The notes: generated by a model from the sequence alone, not told the origin. A stretch of 64,000 bases of DNA from Hordeum vulgare subsp. vulgare (GCF_904849725.1 NC_058520.1:322969186-323033185), one strand, 5' to 3'. Positions 1 to 11,612 are shown, numbered from the stretch's first letter. Made by a program: numbers and translations.

Positions 1-1
1 T

Positions 2-142
2 GAGGACATCATCACTCTGGAGACTGACTGGATGAAGGCTCAAGGCTACCAATGGGATTGGTCCGATGCTGAGGAGGAGGTTTCTGACGAGGACGCTGAG
101 GAGGATGCATATGCTACGGACGAGTCTGATGCGGCTGCTTGA
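2..142 (+). CDS. C-terminal end of an acidic element-A protein (partial)
   Basis: An open frame enters from the left edge and ends at TGA 140-142, giving 46 residues. It starts EDIITLETDW and finishes in a strongly acidic tail (EEEVSDEDAEEDAYATDESD). There is no start codon in the window. Its position just before a purine tract and a 3' LTR suggests the last ORF of a copia element. In Sireviruses this could be the end of gag-pol or of a downstream extra ORF. I cannot tell which, and no catalytic motif is visible. Confidence 0.45.
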   Translation, partial: EDIITLETDWMKAQGYQWDWSDAEEEVSDEDAEEDAYATDESDAAA

Positions 143-653
143 GTGACCACCTGTGTCCTAGGTGTCCTCTCTGCCCCTTTTTGGTGTCTTGATGCCAAAG
201 GGGGAGAGAGTGTAGGGATTTGGTTTTGCTTGCTTTATCTTTTTTTGAGTCTTTCTATGCTTTGAACTTGGCTGGTCTTATCGTGTTTGCTACCTTTCGT
301 GAGTGTGATGTGAGACTTTGTTTTAATTCTGAGACTTTCCTTTAGTCATATGGTGTGAGTCATATGCCCTACATTATCTCTATTAAATTATCTTCATGCT
401 CACATGCTTTACCTTGCTTCCTCTCTCAAATGATGTATCAGTTCATTGCAAGGAGTACCAACTTATGTTTTCTAGGGGGGGTTCTCTCCTTGGACTAAGT
501 GCACTACCATTCATAGCACTATCCTAAAATCATGCACTCATCCAAGGGGAGCCAGTCCCTGGACCATAGACTTTGGGTTTGCAGTTATATTCAGTATACT
601 TTCTTTTGTGAAAATCCGGTATTGTCATCAATTAACCAAAAATGGGGGGGGGT
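143..653 (+). other. 3' untranslated region of element A with purine tracts
   Basis: No coding frame of note. A purine tract GCCAAAGGGGGAGAGAG lies at about 193-209 and a G-rich tract (AAAAATGGGGGGGGG) ends at 652, one base before the LTR. The second is in the position of the polypurine tract that primes plus-strand synthesis. Two such tracts fit reports of multiple purine tracts in Sireviruses. Confidence 0.6.
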
Positions 654-980
654 TGTTAGGGCATATTTATGCCTAAGTGATTTTCGTGATTGATGACAGT
701 ACCTCAGTGGACTAATCGTGTGCATTTAGCATTTCAGATAATACATGACAAAGGCACAAGACGATCCGGCACCCCTCCGTGGAATAGAAGCACGGTGTCT
801 TCTACTTCTTTGGTGGTTTTGAGTCGTAGGAACGTCGTGCTATTAAGAGGGGATCTGTGTCAGAAAAGTTTGGGTGGAATCAATCTCGCACGCCCACATT
901 TTATTTCCATCTCTTTTCCCTTGCAGCTATGGAGCTTGTTCCCCCTCTGTTCTTTCTCTCTATCTTGCAAAAACGCCTTT

Positions 981-1270
981 GGCGGTAGTACCGCTGGAGA
1001 TGAGCGGTAGTACCGCTCTGGTCTTAGAGGTAGTACCGCTGGGGCTGGCGGTAGTACCGCCCCTGGCCAGCGGTAGAACCGCTCCAAGACTGTAGTACCG
1101 CCTTCCTTGCGGCTGTACTGCGTTAGAATTTTTGCGAAGACTTTATTGGCAGTGGTAGGCCCGGTAGTAGTCCTTGCGCTACCATGGGCTCAGTGGTAGT
1201 ACCGCTGGAGCTGGCGGTAGTACTGCTGGAGGGGCAGCGGTAGTACCGCTGCTGCCAGCGGTAGTACCGC
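981..1270 (+). repeat. Cluster of about ten 15-bp palindromes in the A LTR
   Basis: The unit AGCGGTAGTACCGCT is a perfect palindrome around one central base. Full or slightly damaged copies begin near 982, 1003, 1028, 1047, 1069, 1091, 1193, 1213, 1236 and 1257. The cluster ends about 50 bp before the TATA box, as expected for an enhancer-like or hairpin-forming U3 array. The orientation-independent unit could bind a dimeric factor; that role is inferred. Confidence 0.8.
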
Positions 1271-1317
1271 CCTGCTCATGCTGATAGTGAGGGTAACGGT
1301 TGGATTTGTTCCCTCAC

Positions 1318-1325
1318 TATATAAA
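1318..1325 (+). promoter_or_regulatory. TATA box of the A LTR
   Basis: TATATAAA, followed at about 30 bp by the presumed start of the R region. It sits directly downstream of the palindrome cluster, the usual place for an LTR promoter. Confidence 0.6.
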
Positions 1326-2068
1326 GGCTTCTTCCACTTCAAGAACCCTACCTTTGACCCTCCAAGACTCCATTGTTGCTCCCTAAGCTCATATGTGCCC
1401 GATCTCTCTCCGTAGCCAATCAAACTTGTTGATTTCCTAGGGATTGGTTGAGAAGGCCAAGATCTACACTTCCACCGAGAGAAAATTGATTCCCCCCCCC
1501 CACTAATCCCTTGCGGATCTTGTTACTCTTGGGTGTTTGACCTCCCTACACGGTTGAGGTCACCTCAAATCCATATCCATTGTGGTGAAGCTCCGTGGTC
1601 TTGTTGGGAGCCTCCGAGCATTGTGTGGAGATAGCCCCAACCTTGTTTGTAAAGGTTCGGTCGCCACCTTCAAGGGCACCAGTAGTGGAATCATGGCATC
1701 TCGCATTGTGTGGGGCGTGAGGAGAATACGGTGGTCCTAGTGACTTCTTGGGGAGCATTGTGCCTCCACACCACTCCAACGGAGACGTACTTCCTGTAAA
1801 AGGGAAGGAACTTCGATAACACATCCTCGTCTCCACCGGTTCCACTTGCGGTTATCTCTTACCTTTACTTTGTATTCCCTTGTATTGTGGTGTATTGTAT
1901 TCTTGCTTATTGTTGTTATAGTTGATTGCATCATATATGTTACTCACCTAGTTGTTCATCTAGAGAACCTTTTGTTGATTAATTGTAACTTGTTAAGAAA
2001 AGCTAAAATTTGGTAGTTGCCTATTCACCCCCCCCCCCCTCTAGTCAACCATATCGATCCTTTCAACA

Positions 2069-4750
2069 TTGATCCAGTTGTTCCCACTGTATATTGAAAA
2101 ACCACCTTTCCCTGTTAGGATGAAGGAACATACTAAAGCTTCAATTGTGGTTAACAAAAGTTATGTTAGAACACCCAAACCAACTGTTGTTCCTAATGAT
2201 AAGAATGAACTTATTCCACAAAGAATTGTCACAGGCTATAGAATGGTAATTGACTTTAGAAAATTAAACAAAGAAACTAGAAAAGATCAGTACCCTCTTC
2301 CTTTTATTGGTCAAATGTTAGAAATATTATCTAAGCAAACACATTTTTGCTTTCTTGATGGATATTCTGGTTTTTCACAAATGCCTGTTTCACAATCTGA
2401 TCAAGAAAAGACCACTTTTACTTGTCCTTTTGGAACTTATGCTTATAGACGTATGCATTTTGGTTCATGTAATGCACCTGCTACCTTTCAAAGATGTATG
2501 ACTGCTATATTCTCTGATTTCTGTGAAAAGATTGTTGAGGTTTTCATCGATGACTTTTCTGTTTATGGGAAGTATTTTGATGATTATTTAAGCAATCTTG
2601 ATTGATTTTTGCACAGACGTGAACAAACAAATCTTGTCTTGAATCGGGAGAAGTGCCACTTTATGGTTAACGAAGGTATTGTTTTGGGCCATAAATTTTT
2701 TGAAAGAGGCATCGAGGTGGACAAACCCAAGGTTGATGCAATTGAGAAAATGCCATGTCCTAATGATATCAAAGGTATTCGTAGTTTCCTTGGTCATGAT
2801 GGTTTCTATAGGAGGTTTATCAAAGAATTTTCTAAAATTTCTAGGCCTCTTACAAATCTTTTGCAAAATGATAATCCTCTTGTGTTTGATGATGATTGTT
2901 TGGAAGCCCTCGAAACACTAAAGAAAGCCTTAATTACTACACCTGTTGTTCAACCACCTGATCGGAACTTTCCTTTTGAGATTATGTGTGGTGCTAGTGA
3001 TTGTGTTGTTGGTGTTGTTCTAAGACAAAGAGTTGATAAGAAATTGAATGTTATCCATTATGCTAGTAAAACTCTGGACAGTGCTCAACGAAATTATGTT
3101 ACTACTGAAAAAGAATTCTTAGCAGTAGTTTTTTCTTGTGATAAATTCAGATCTTACATTGTTGATCCTAAACTTATTGTTCACACCGATCATGCCACTA
3201 TTAAATATCTTATGGAAAAGAAAGATGCTAAACCTAGACTCATTAGGTGGGTTCTTCTGTTACAAGAATTTTATTTGCATATCACTGATAGGTAAGGAGT
3301 AGAGAACCTCGTAGGTGATAACTTGTCTAGGCTTGAAAATATTCTTGATGACCCACAACCTATTAATGATAGCTTTTCGGATGAAGAATTAGCTGCAATA
3401 AATGTTTCTAATAGTACACCTTGGTACTCTAGTTATGCTAATTATATTGTTGCTAAATACATACCACCTAGCTTCACATACCAACAAAAGAAAAAATTAT
3501 TCTATGATTTAAGACATTACTTTTGGGATGACCCACATCTTTATAAAGAAGGAGTAGATGGTATTATTAGACGTTGTGTACCTGAGCATGAACAAGAACA
3601 AATCGTACGGAAATGTCACTCCGAAGCTTATGGAGGGCATCACGCGGGAGACAGAATCGTTCATAAGGTATTGGAATCTGGTTTTTATTGGCCTACTCTG
3701 TTCAAGGATGCATGTAAGTTTGTCTCATCTTATGATGAATGTCAAAGAATAGGTAATATCGGTAAGCGTCAAGAATTGCCTATGAATTATTCACTTGATG
3801 TTGATCCATTTGATGTTTCGGGATTTGATTTCATGGGACCTTTTCCTTCCTCTAATGGGTATACACATATTTTGGTTGCTGTTGATTATGTTACTAAGTG
3901 GGTAGAAGCTATTCCAACTAGTAGTGTTGAGCACAACACCTCTATTAAAATGCTTAAGGAAGTTATTTTCCCAAGGATTGGAGTCCCTAGATATTTAATG
4001 ACTAATGGTGGTTCACACTTTATTCATGGTGCTTTCCGTAAAATGCTTGCTAAGTATGATGTTAACCATAGAATTACATCACCTTATCATCCTCAGTCTA
4101 GTGGTCAAGTTAAACTTAGCAATAGATAAATAAAACTAATCTTAAAAAAGACTGTCAATTGGTCTCGGAAGAATTGGTCTAAGAAATTAGATAATGCACT
4201 TTGGGCTTATAGAATAGCATATAAAAATCCTATGGGTATGTCTCCTTATAAAATGCTTTATGGAAAAGCTTGTCATTTGCCTCTTGAGTTAGAACATAAA
4301 GCATATTGGGCAATCAAAGAACTCAACTATGATTTCAAACTTGCTGGTGAAAAGAGGTTATTTGATATTAGCTCATTAGATGAATGGAGAACCCAAGCTT
4401 ATGAAAATGCAAAGTTATTTAAAGAAAAAGTTAAAAGATGGCATGACAAAAGAATCCAAAAGCGTGAGTTGAAACTTGGAGAATATTTTCTTTCGTACAA
4501 CTCTAGTTTCAAATTCTTTGCAGGAAAACTCATCTCCAAATGGGAAGGACCCTATGTTATCGAGGAGGTCTATCGATCCGAAACTATCAAAATAAATAAT
4601 ATCAAAGGTACTAACCCAAAGGTTGTCAATGGGAAACGAATAAAACATTATATCTCACGTATGCCCATTAATGTTGAAAGCAATATTATCCAAACTATGA
4701 CACCGAAAGAACACATAAAAGAAACCTTCCGGAACACTCCAGACTCGTGA
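2069..4750 (+). pseudogene. pol: Element C pol: reverse transcriptase, RNase H and integrase, degenerate
   Basis: A single frame runs from the A junction to TGA 4748-4750, with in-frame stops at 2603-2605, 3293-3295 and 4127-4129 and no frameshift. RT shows FLDGYSGF and the catalytic FIDDFSVYG; RNase H shows [10 protein letters not shown] and [10 protein letters not shown]. In RNase H the first acidic residue is lost (MCGASD). Integrase has a zinc-finger region (HSEAYGGHH...CKFVSSYDEC) and a first core aspartate (FDFMGPFP), but the middle aspartate is Asn (LMTNGGSHF) and the glutamate position is Lys (SSGQVKLSNR). The copy is therefore inactive for stops and for active-site loss. The N-terminal part of pol, protease and gag are not in the window. 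Confidence 0.9.
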
Positions 4751-5017
4751 AAAAAGGGAGGTACGTGATACGGTAAGTAAACGGACTCCAAAAAATCCGC
4801 AAAAATATTTTTTGTCAGTTTTGGAATATTTAAAAAAATAGGAGCCAGGCGTGCCCCGGTGGGTTGTGCCCACCTCGGGTACTTTCCCGACTCCGTTTTT
4901 CTTCCGTTCTGCTTCTTCCCCAAGATAAAAAAATATTTATATACCACCCCGAACCTGTTGACCTCCGTATCACGGAGAAATCTCATGTTTTCTTTTCTTG
5001 TTGTTTTTTGTCAGATA
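4751..5017 (+). other. Element C sequence between integrase and the B insertion
   Basis: 267 bp without a coding frame. It includes a GC-rich stretch around 4845-4900 (GTGCCCCGGTGGGTTGTGCC). A close relative of that stretch occurs in the C LTR near 15590, which supports that both belong to the same element. B starts at 5018. Confidence 0.5.
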
Positions 5018-6560
5018 TGATATGTCTCCAACGTATCTATAATTTTTGATGGTTTCATGCTATTATCTTGTCAAACTTTGGATGTTTTGCATGCCTTTTA
5101 TTTATTTTCTGGGACTAACTTATTAACTCACTGCCAAGTGTCAGTTCCTGTTTTCTTCATGTTTTTGACCCCTTTCAGAGGAGATTTTGAAACGGAGTAC
5201 AAACGAAAGAAAATCCCCGAAAAGATCTTTTTCTAGAACGGAAGAAGATCGGAGGACTTGGGAGCCAAGCCAGAAGAGCCCCAAGGGCCCCACAAGCCCC
5301 CACCTCGCGGCCAGGGGCTGCGCCATCCAGGCTTGTGGGCCCCCTGGAGGTCCCCTGACCTAGATCTTGCGCCTATATATTCCAAAATATTCCCAAAAAA
5401 ATCAAGAGCCGATCGCAATTACTTCTCCGCCGCCGCAAGCTTCTGTCTCCGCAAGATCCCATCTGGGGCACGTCCTGGTGCCCTGTCGGAGGGGGATTCG
5501 GATACGGAGGGCTTCTCCATCAACAACATTACCTCTCCAATGATGCGTGAGTAGTTCACCATAGACCGACGGGTCCATAGCTAGTAACTAGATGGCTTCT
5601 TCTCTCTCTTGGATCTTCAATACAAAGTTCTCCATGATCTTCATGGATATCTATCCGATGTAATCTTCTTTTGCGGTGTGTTTTTCGAGATCCGATGAAT
5701 TGCGGATTTATGATCAGATTATCTATGAATCTTATTTGAGTTTCTTCTGATCTCTCGTATGCATGATTTCATATCCTTGTAATTCTCTTCGAGTTGTGGG
5801 TTTTGTTTGGCCAACTAGATCTATGATTCTTTCAATGGGAGAAGTGCTTGGTTTTGGGTTCATACCGTGCGGTGACCTCACCCAGTGACAGAAGGGGTAG
5901 CGAGGCACGTATCGTGTTGTTGCCATTAAGGGTAAAAAGATGGGGTTTTCATCATTGGTTTGAGATTATCCATCTACATCATGTCATCTTGCTTAAACCG
6001 TTACTCTGTTCGTCATGAACTCAATACACTAGATGCATGCTGGATAGCGGTCGATGTGTGGAGTAATAGTAGTAGATGCAGAAAGTATTGGTCTACTTGT
6101 CTCGGACGTGATGCCTATATGCTAGATCATTCCCTTAGATATCTTCATGACGTTGCGTGGTTCTATCAATTTCTCGACAATAATTTGTTCACCCACCGTG
6201 ATATTTGCTATTATGAGAGAAGCCTCTAGTGAACACTATGGCCCCCAGGGTCTACTCCACACCATATTTTCAGCCTTACACTTTTTACTTCATTGCACTT
6301 TCTACCTTCAGATATCACTTTGCAAACAATCTTGAAGGGATTGACAACCCCTTTGAAGCGTTGGGTGCAAGCTTGTTTGTGTTTGTGCAGGTACTTTGGA
6401 CTTTACGAGGCCCTCCTTCTGGATTGATACCTTGGTTCTCAAACTGAGGGAAATACTTACTGCTCCTGTGATGCATCACCCTTTCCTCTTCAAGGGAAAA
6501 ACCAGAGAAGTAACAAGAAGAATTCCTAAGCGCCAGGGAAGGACTTTTGTTGCCGCAGCA
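5018..6560 (+). repeat. 5' LTR of element B
   Basis: Begins TGATATGTCTCC (the 3' copy has TGATACGTCTCC) and ends GCCGCAGCA. A TATA-like TATATAT lies at 5374-5380. Compared with the 3' LTR it lacks about 10 bp (the ACGCAAATC region near 6502). Copies of the same family occur in D on the opposite strand. Confidence 0.9.
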
Positions 6561-6570
6561 GAAGAATTTC

Positions 6571-6587
6571 TGGCGCCGTTGCCGGGG
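6571..6587 (+). promoter_or_regulatory. Primer-binding site of B (tRNA-Asp type)
   Basis: TGGCGCCGTTGCCGGGG, ten bases after the 5' LTR. This is the complement of the 3' end of plant tRNA-Asp (…CCCCGGCAACGGCGCCA), the primer known for Athila-type elements. Confidence 0.9.
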
Positions 6588-6791
6588 AGGAAGATCAAGT
6601 CAAGAACTCATCCAAGTAGGTGTCGCAAACTCATCTCTTGCATTTACTTTGTTTGCCAGTTGCCTCTCGGTTTCCTCTCCCCCACTTCACCAATTTGCCT
6701 TTTCATTCGCCTTTTTCGTTCGCCTTTTCGTTCGCCCTTTTCTCGCCCGCTTTTTATTTGCTCGTGTGCTTGCTTGCTTGCTGAAGTCACC

Positions 6792-8180
6792 ATGAACGAA
6801 AACTCCAAGATTTGTGACTTCTCGAATACTAATAATAATGATTTTATTAGTACTCCAATTGCTCCCGCCACTAGTGCGGAGTCATACGAAATCAATGCCG
6901 CTTTGCTGAATCTTGTTATGAAAGAGCAATTATCTGGCCTTCCTAGTGAAGATGCCGCATCCCATCTCAATACCTTCATTGAGCTTTGTGATATGCAAAA
7001 GAACAAAGATGTGGATAATGAGGTGATTAAATTGAAGCTTTTTCCTTTCTCGTTGCGAGATTGCGCAAAAACTTGGTTTTCTTCTTTGCCCAAAAATAGT
7101 ATCGATTCTTGGGATAAGTGCAAAGATGCTTATATATCCAAGTATTTTCCTCTGGCTAAGATCATCTCTCTCCGTAATGATATCATGAATTTCAAGCAAC
7201 TTGATCATGAACATGTTGCACAAGCTTGGGAGAGAATGAAATTAATGATTAGAAATTGTCCCGCTCATGGCTTGAGTCTCTGGATGATTATTCAAATCTT
7301 TTACGCTGGCTTGAATTTCGCTTCGAGAAATATCTTGGACTCCGCCTCAGGTGGAACGTTCATGGAAATCACGTTAGGAGAAGCCACAAAGCTCTTAGAC
7401 AACATCATGATGAACTACTCTCAGTGGCACGCTGAAAGGTCACCTACTAGTAAGAAGGTACATGCTATAGAAGAAATTAACTCGTTGAGTGCTAAGATGG
7501 ATGAGTTAATGAATTTGGTTGCTAGTAGAAATGCTCCTTTGGATCCTATTGATTTGCCTTTTTCTTATTTGACTGAGAGTAGCAACACTAGCTTGGACGT
7601 TAATTTTGTTGGTAGGAATAACTTTGGCAACAACAACGCTTTCAGAGGAAACTACGTTCCTAGGCCTTTTCCTAGTAACTCCTCTAATAACTTTGGCAAC
7701 TCCTACAACAATACCCATGGAAATTACAATATATTACCCTCTGATCTAGAGAGTAATATCAAAGAGCTCATCAACTCTCAAAAGATTTTCAATGCGTCCA
7801 TAGAGGAAAAACTACTCAAAATTGACGACTTGGCTAAGAGCGTTGATAGGATTTCTTGTAATGTTGATGCTTTGAAAGTTAGATGTGCTCCTCCCAAAAT
7901 CAACATGGATGAAACTTTGAAAGCTATGCGTGTTTCCATGATTGCGAGCCAAGAAAGAACCGCCCAAATTCGTGCTAGACATGAATGGCTTAAAAAGGCG
8001 TGTTCTCGTGATGACAATCACGAAGATCTTAAAGTGCTTCGTGTGACTCCCATTGAATCTTTGTTTTCTTGTGTCAAACTAATGATTATGGGGCTGGATA
8101 TGAATCCACTTTGGTTGAAAAGTGCCCCAATCATTCGGAGTCCATCTATCTTGATGCTAAAAGCATTAAAAGTGGAGTAG
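6792..8180 (+). CDS. gag: Element B Gag
   Basis: 462 codons from ATG 6792 (context CACCATGAACG) with no internal stop. Residues of about 57-175 form a retrotransposon Gag core, including the typical KLFPFSLRDCAKTWFSSLP and a WDKCKDAYISKYFP motif. A glycine/asparagine-rich linker follows (RNNFGNNNAFRGN…NNFGNSYNNTHGN), then a helical C-terminal part. No CCHC zinc knuckle is seen. The last ~38 codons after about 8066 are probably out of frame: the protease frame takes over there, so Gag and protease were likely one polyprotein with a one-base shift near 8060-8080. An N-terminal extension to 6396 is possible in the same frame but would start inside the LTR and is unlikely. H carries a close relative. 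Confidence 0.85.
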   Translation: MNENSKICDFSNTNNNDFISTPIAPATSAESYEINAALLNLVMKEQLSGLPSEDAASHLNTFIELCDMQKNKDVDNEVIKLKLFPFSLRDCAKTWFSSLPKNSIDSWDKCKDAYISKYFPLAKIISLRNDIMNFKQLDHEHVAQAWERMKLMIRNCPAHGLSLWMIIQIFYAGLNFASRNILDSASGGTFMEITLGEATKLLDNIMMNYSQWHAERSPTSKKVHAIEEINSLSAKMDELMNLVASRNAPLDPIDLPFSYLTESSNTSLDVNFVGRNNFGNNNAFRGNYVPRPFPSNSSNNFGNSYNNTHGNYNILPSDLESNIKELINSQKIFNASIEEKLLKIDDLAKSVDRISCNVDALKVRCAPPKINMDETLKAMRVSMIASQERTAQIRARHEWLKKACSRDDNHEDLKVLRVTPIESLFSCVKLMIMGLDMNPLWLKSAPIIRSPSILMLKALKVE

Positions 8181-8866
8181 AAGACGTTAAAACTTTGAGT
8201 AGTAATGAAATTACTACCGTGGATTTCAAGGAATTCAATTACGATAGTTGCTCCTTGATTGAATGCATTTCTTTGATGCAATCCATGTTGAACTCTCCAC
8301 ACGCTTATAGCCAAAACAAAGCCTTTACCGATCATATCGTCAAAGCTATGATAAAAGCTCTTGAAGAGAAACTTGAATTGGAAGTCTCTATCCCTAGAAA
8401 GCTTCATGATGAGTGGGAACCTACCATCAAAATCAAAATCAAAAACTATGAGTGCAATGCTTTGTGTGATTTGGGTGCTAGTGTTTCTGCGATTCCAAAG
8501 TCTTTATGTGATATTTTGGGTTTTAATGAGATTGAAGAGTGTTCTCTTAATTTGCATCTTGCTGATTCTACTATCAATAAACCCATGGGAAGGATCAATG
8601 ATGTTCTTATTATTGTAAATAGGAACTATGTACCCGTGGATTTCATTGTGCTTGACATTGATTGCAATCCTACATGCCCTATTATTCTTGGTAGACCTTT
8701 CCTAAGGACTATCGGTGCCATCGTCGATATGAAGGAAGGGAATATTATATTTCAATTTCCTTTAAGGAATGGCATGGAACACTTTCCGAGAAAGAAAATA
8801 AGATTGCCTTATGAATCCAGGACGAGGGCTACTTATGGTTTGAGCACCAAAGACGACGATACGTGA
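8069..8866 (+). CDS. Element B retroviral-type aspartic protease region
   Basis: The frame ends at TGA 8864-8866 and continues the Gag reading after a frame change near 8069; the first ATG-like codon is probably not a true start. The active-site motif CDLGASVSAIP lies at about residues 133-143 of this frame (Asp 134), and IILGRPFLRTIGAIVD near residue 210 is the usual flap/C-terminal signature of plant gypsy proteases. It would cleave the Gag polyprotein. The C-terminus ATYGLSTKDDDT is shared with the ORF of element D. Downstream there is no RT. If the frame change is a mutation, this copy makes no protease; if programmed, it could. Confidence 0.75.
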   Translation: MCQTNDYGAGYESTLVEKCPNHSESIYLDAKSIKSGVEDVKTLSSNEITTVDFKEFNYDSCSLIECISLMQSMLNSPHAYSQNKAFTDHIVKAMIKALEEKLELEVSIPRKLHDEWEPTIKIKIKNYECNALCDLGASVSAIPKSLCDILGFNEIEECSLNLHLADSTINKPMGRINDVLIIVNRNYVPVDFIVLDIDCNPTCPIILGRPFLRTIGAIVDMKEGNIIFQFPLRNGMEHFPRKKIRLPYESRTRATYGLSTKDDDT

Positions 8867-11612
8867 TTCTATCGCTCCTATGCCTAGCTAAGGGCGTTAA
8901 ACAATAGTGCTTGTTGGGAGGCAACCCAATGAATTTATCTTTTTCTTTCTGTTTTGTTGCGTCCACACCATCATAATTCTGTTGTGATTGTGTTTTTTGT
9001 GTTTCTTTTTGTGTTTGAGCCAAGCAAAACCTTTATGACCAGTCTTGGTAATGGTTGTTTGATCCTGCTAGAAAAAGATAGAAACTTTTCGCTCACGAGA
9101 TGATTTTTCATTTTTATTCAGAAAGAGATTTTGAGTTGATTAATTTTTTCTTCTGGTTGATATGCCTTTTGCCTAGGCAGTCGTAATTTTTCAGAATTTT
9201 TCAGGTACCAGAAGTATACGAAGTATAAAGATTGCTACAGGCTGGTCTGATTTTGACAGATTCTGTTTTTGTTTAGTTGGTTGCTTGTTTTGATGAATCT
9301 ATGGTTAGTATCGGGGGGTACTAGCCACGGAAAAGTGAGAATACACTAGCCCAACACCAATATAGATAGAATTCAAGTTTGCTACAGTACCAAAAGAGGT
9401 GGTAGTTTGTTTTCTTGTGCTAATGTTATCACGAGTTTCTGTTTAAGTTTTGTGTTGTGAAGTTTTCAAGTTTTGGGTGATGTTCTCATGGACAAAGAGA
9501 TAAGGAGTGGAAAGAGCTCAAGCTTGGGGATGCCCAAGTCATCCCAAGCCAAATTCAAGGACACCAAAAATCCTAAGCTTGGGGATGCCCCGGGAAGGCA
9601 TCCCCTCTTTCGTCTTCAATCCATCGGTAACATTACTTGGAGCTATATTTTTATTCACCACATGATATGTGTTTTGCTTGGATCGTCTTGTATCTTAGGA
9701 GTCTTTTCTTTTTGTTGTGTCACAATCATCCTTGCTGCACACCTTTTTGAGAGAGAGAGGCATGCACTCATCGTGATTTTGCTAGAATGCTCATAGTGCT
9801 TCACTTATATCTTTTCAGCTAGATACTTTTTCTCTAGTGTTTCACTTATATCTTTTGAGCTAGATACTTTTGCTCTAGTGCTTCACTTATATCTTTTGAG
9901 CTAGATACTTTTGCTCTAGTGCTTCACTTATATCTTTAGAGCACGGTAGTGCGTGATTTGGTAGTTGGCTTATGCTATGAAAGTAGTCCCAAATGTGCTA
10001 GGTACCCAAAGTGGATGCAAAAACCTCCATCTTCATGTGCATTGAATAGAAAGAGAAGTTTTGATTCCTCTGAATTAGTTTTGAGATGTGGATTCGGTAA
10101 TATTGAGAGTTGTGTTAGTAGGGTATTGTGAATCTAGATATACTTTTGTTGGAGTTAGTGATTCTCGTAGCATGCACGTATGGTGAACCGCTATGTTAGG
10201 AAGTCGGAGCATAATTGATCTATTGATTGTCATCATTTGTGTTGAGGTCGGGATCGCGCGATGGTTTACACCTACCAACCCTTCCCCTCGGAGTATGCGT
10301 TTAGCACTTTGTTTCGATTACTAATAAAAACTTTCACAATAAGTATATGAGTTCTTCATGACTAATGTGAGCCCATGGTATGGATGCACTTTCACCTTCC
10401 ACCATTGCTAGCCTCTCTAGTGTCGCGCAACTCTCGCCGGTGCAGAAGCCACCAAATTCCTTCCTCAAAACAGCCACCATACCTACCTACTATGGCATTT
10501 TCATAGCCACTCCGAGATATATTGCCATGCAACTCCCACCGTTCTGTCTCATGACTTGTGCCGTCACTCTCATATTGCCATTGCATGATCATACTAGATC
10601 GTTGCACATACCGGTACACTGCCGGATGCATTTCCTATGGAGTCATCATCATTGTTATCTTTGAGCTGTGAGTAAATAAAAGTGTAATGATCATCATTAT
10701 TAGAGCATTGTCCCATGTGAGGAAATAAATAAATAAATAAATAAGAGGCCAAAGAGCCCAAAAACAAAAACAAAAAAGAAAAGAAATAAAAAGAGGTCTA
10801 AGAGCCCAAATAAAAAAAAGAAATGAGAGAAAAAGAAAGAAGGGACAATGCTACTATCTTTTTCCACACTTGTGCTTCATGTTAGCACCATGTTCTTCAT
10901 GATTGAGAGCTTCTTGCTTTGTCACTACCATATGCTAGTGGGAATATTCGTTTTATAACTTGGCTTGTATATTCCAATGATGGGCTTCCTCAAAATTGCC
11001 CTAGGTCTTCGTGAGCAAGCAAGTTAGATGCACACCCACTAGTTTTCCTCTTGAGCTTTCACATACTTAAAGCTCTAGTGCATCTCTTGTATGGCAATCC
11101 ATACTCATTCACATTGATATCTATTAATGGGCATCTCCATAGCCTATTGATACGCTGAGTTAGTGTGACCATCTCGTCCTTTTTGTCTCACAACCACCAC
11201 CACACTCTATAGTGCTATATCCATGGCTTGCGCTCATGTATTGCGTGATAGTTATAAAAAGTTTGAGAAAGTAAGAGTGTGAAAACAATTACTTGGCCAA
11301 TTCCGGGGTTGTGCATGATTTACATTAGTTGTGTGAGGATGATGGAGCATAGCCAGACTATATGATTTTGTAGGGATAACTTTCTTTGGCCTTGTTATTT
11401 TGAAAGTTCATGATTACCTTGCTAGTTTGCTTGAAGTATTATTGTTCCCATATCAATAGCAAACTATTGTTTTGAATCTTACGAATATGAACGTTCATGC
11501 CACGTGAAAGAAGTTGCAAAGGACAACTATGCTAGGTAGCATTCCACATCAAAAATTCATTCTTTATCACTTCCCTACTCGAGGACGAGCAGGATTTAAG
11601 CTTGGGGATGCT
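8867..11612 (+). other. Long non-coding 3' region of element B
   Basis: 2.7 kb with no pol homology in any frame that I can recognise. It starts with a conserved block (CTAAGGGCGTTAAACAATAG … GGGAGGCAACCCAATG) that recurs reverse-complemented in D at about 25760-25830. It includes a 41-bp tandem array (9800-9940), A-rich low-complexity DNA with AAATA repeats (about 10720-10850), and a purine tract AAGCTTGGGGATG ending at 11610 next to the 3' LTR. The open frame at 9473-9796 lies in this block and has no visible function. Confidence 0.75.
9800..9940 (+). repeat. 41-bp tandem repeat in the B 3' region
   Basis: Units starting at 9800, 9841, 9882 and 9923 (last partial), each built around TTCACTTATATCTTTTGAGC then TAGATACTTTTGCTCTAGTG. 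The period is exactly 41 bp. The matching region of D (about 24840-24910) has little more than one unit. Confidence 0.9.

Larger units (their letters stand above)
1..2065 (+). mobile_element. Element A: 3' end of a Sirevirus-like copia LTR retrotransposon
   Basis: The window opens inside an element whose last coding codons end at 142, followed by a 3' untranslated part and a 3' LTR (654-2065). The LTR begins TGTTAGGGC and ends TTTCA, and it carries a palindrome cluster upstream of a TATA box. LTRs with this ending are normally followed by a tRNA-Met primer site in copia elements, and palindrome clusters plus an AAAGGGGGAGA purine tract are described for the Sirevirus lineage; that lineage call is an inference from these motifs. 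The 5' LTR and most of the internal region lie left of the window. The element interrupts the RT gene of element C, which starts abruptly at 2066. Confidence 0.75.
654..2065 (+). repeat. 3' LTR of element A
   Basis: This is a 1412-bp LTR with TG...CA ends (TGTTAGGGC ... CCTTTCA). From left to right it has a short U3 start, a cluster of GGTAGTACCGC palindromes (981-1270), a TATA box (1318-1325), a presumed transcribed part, and a C-run with CTAGTCAACC near the end. Only one LTR is in the window, so LTR divergence and target duplication cannot be judged; the five bases after it are ACATT. Confidence 0.75.

Noticed and set aside
690..1010. 106-codon open frame in the A LTR
   Set aside because: It lies wholly in an LTR across the palindrome cluster and has no protein character; chance frame.
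9473..9796. 107-codon open frame in the B 3' region
   Set aside because: Not preserved in D at the matching place and no recognisable motif; the region is non-coding in both copies.
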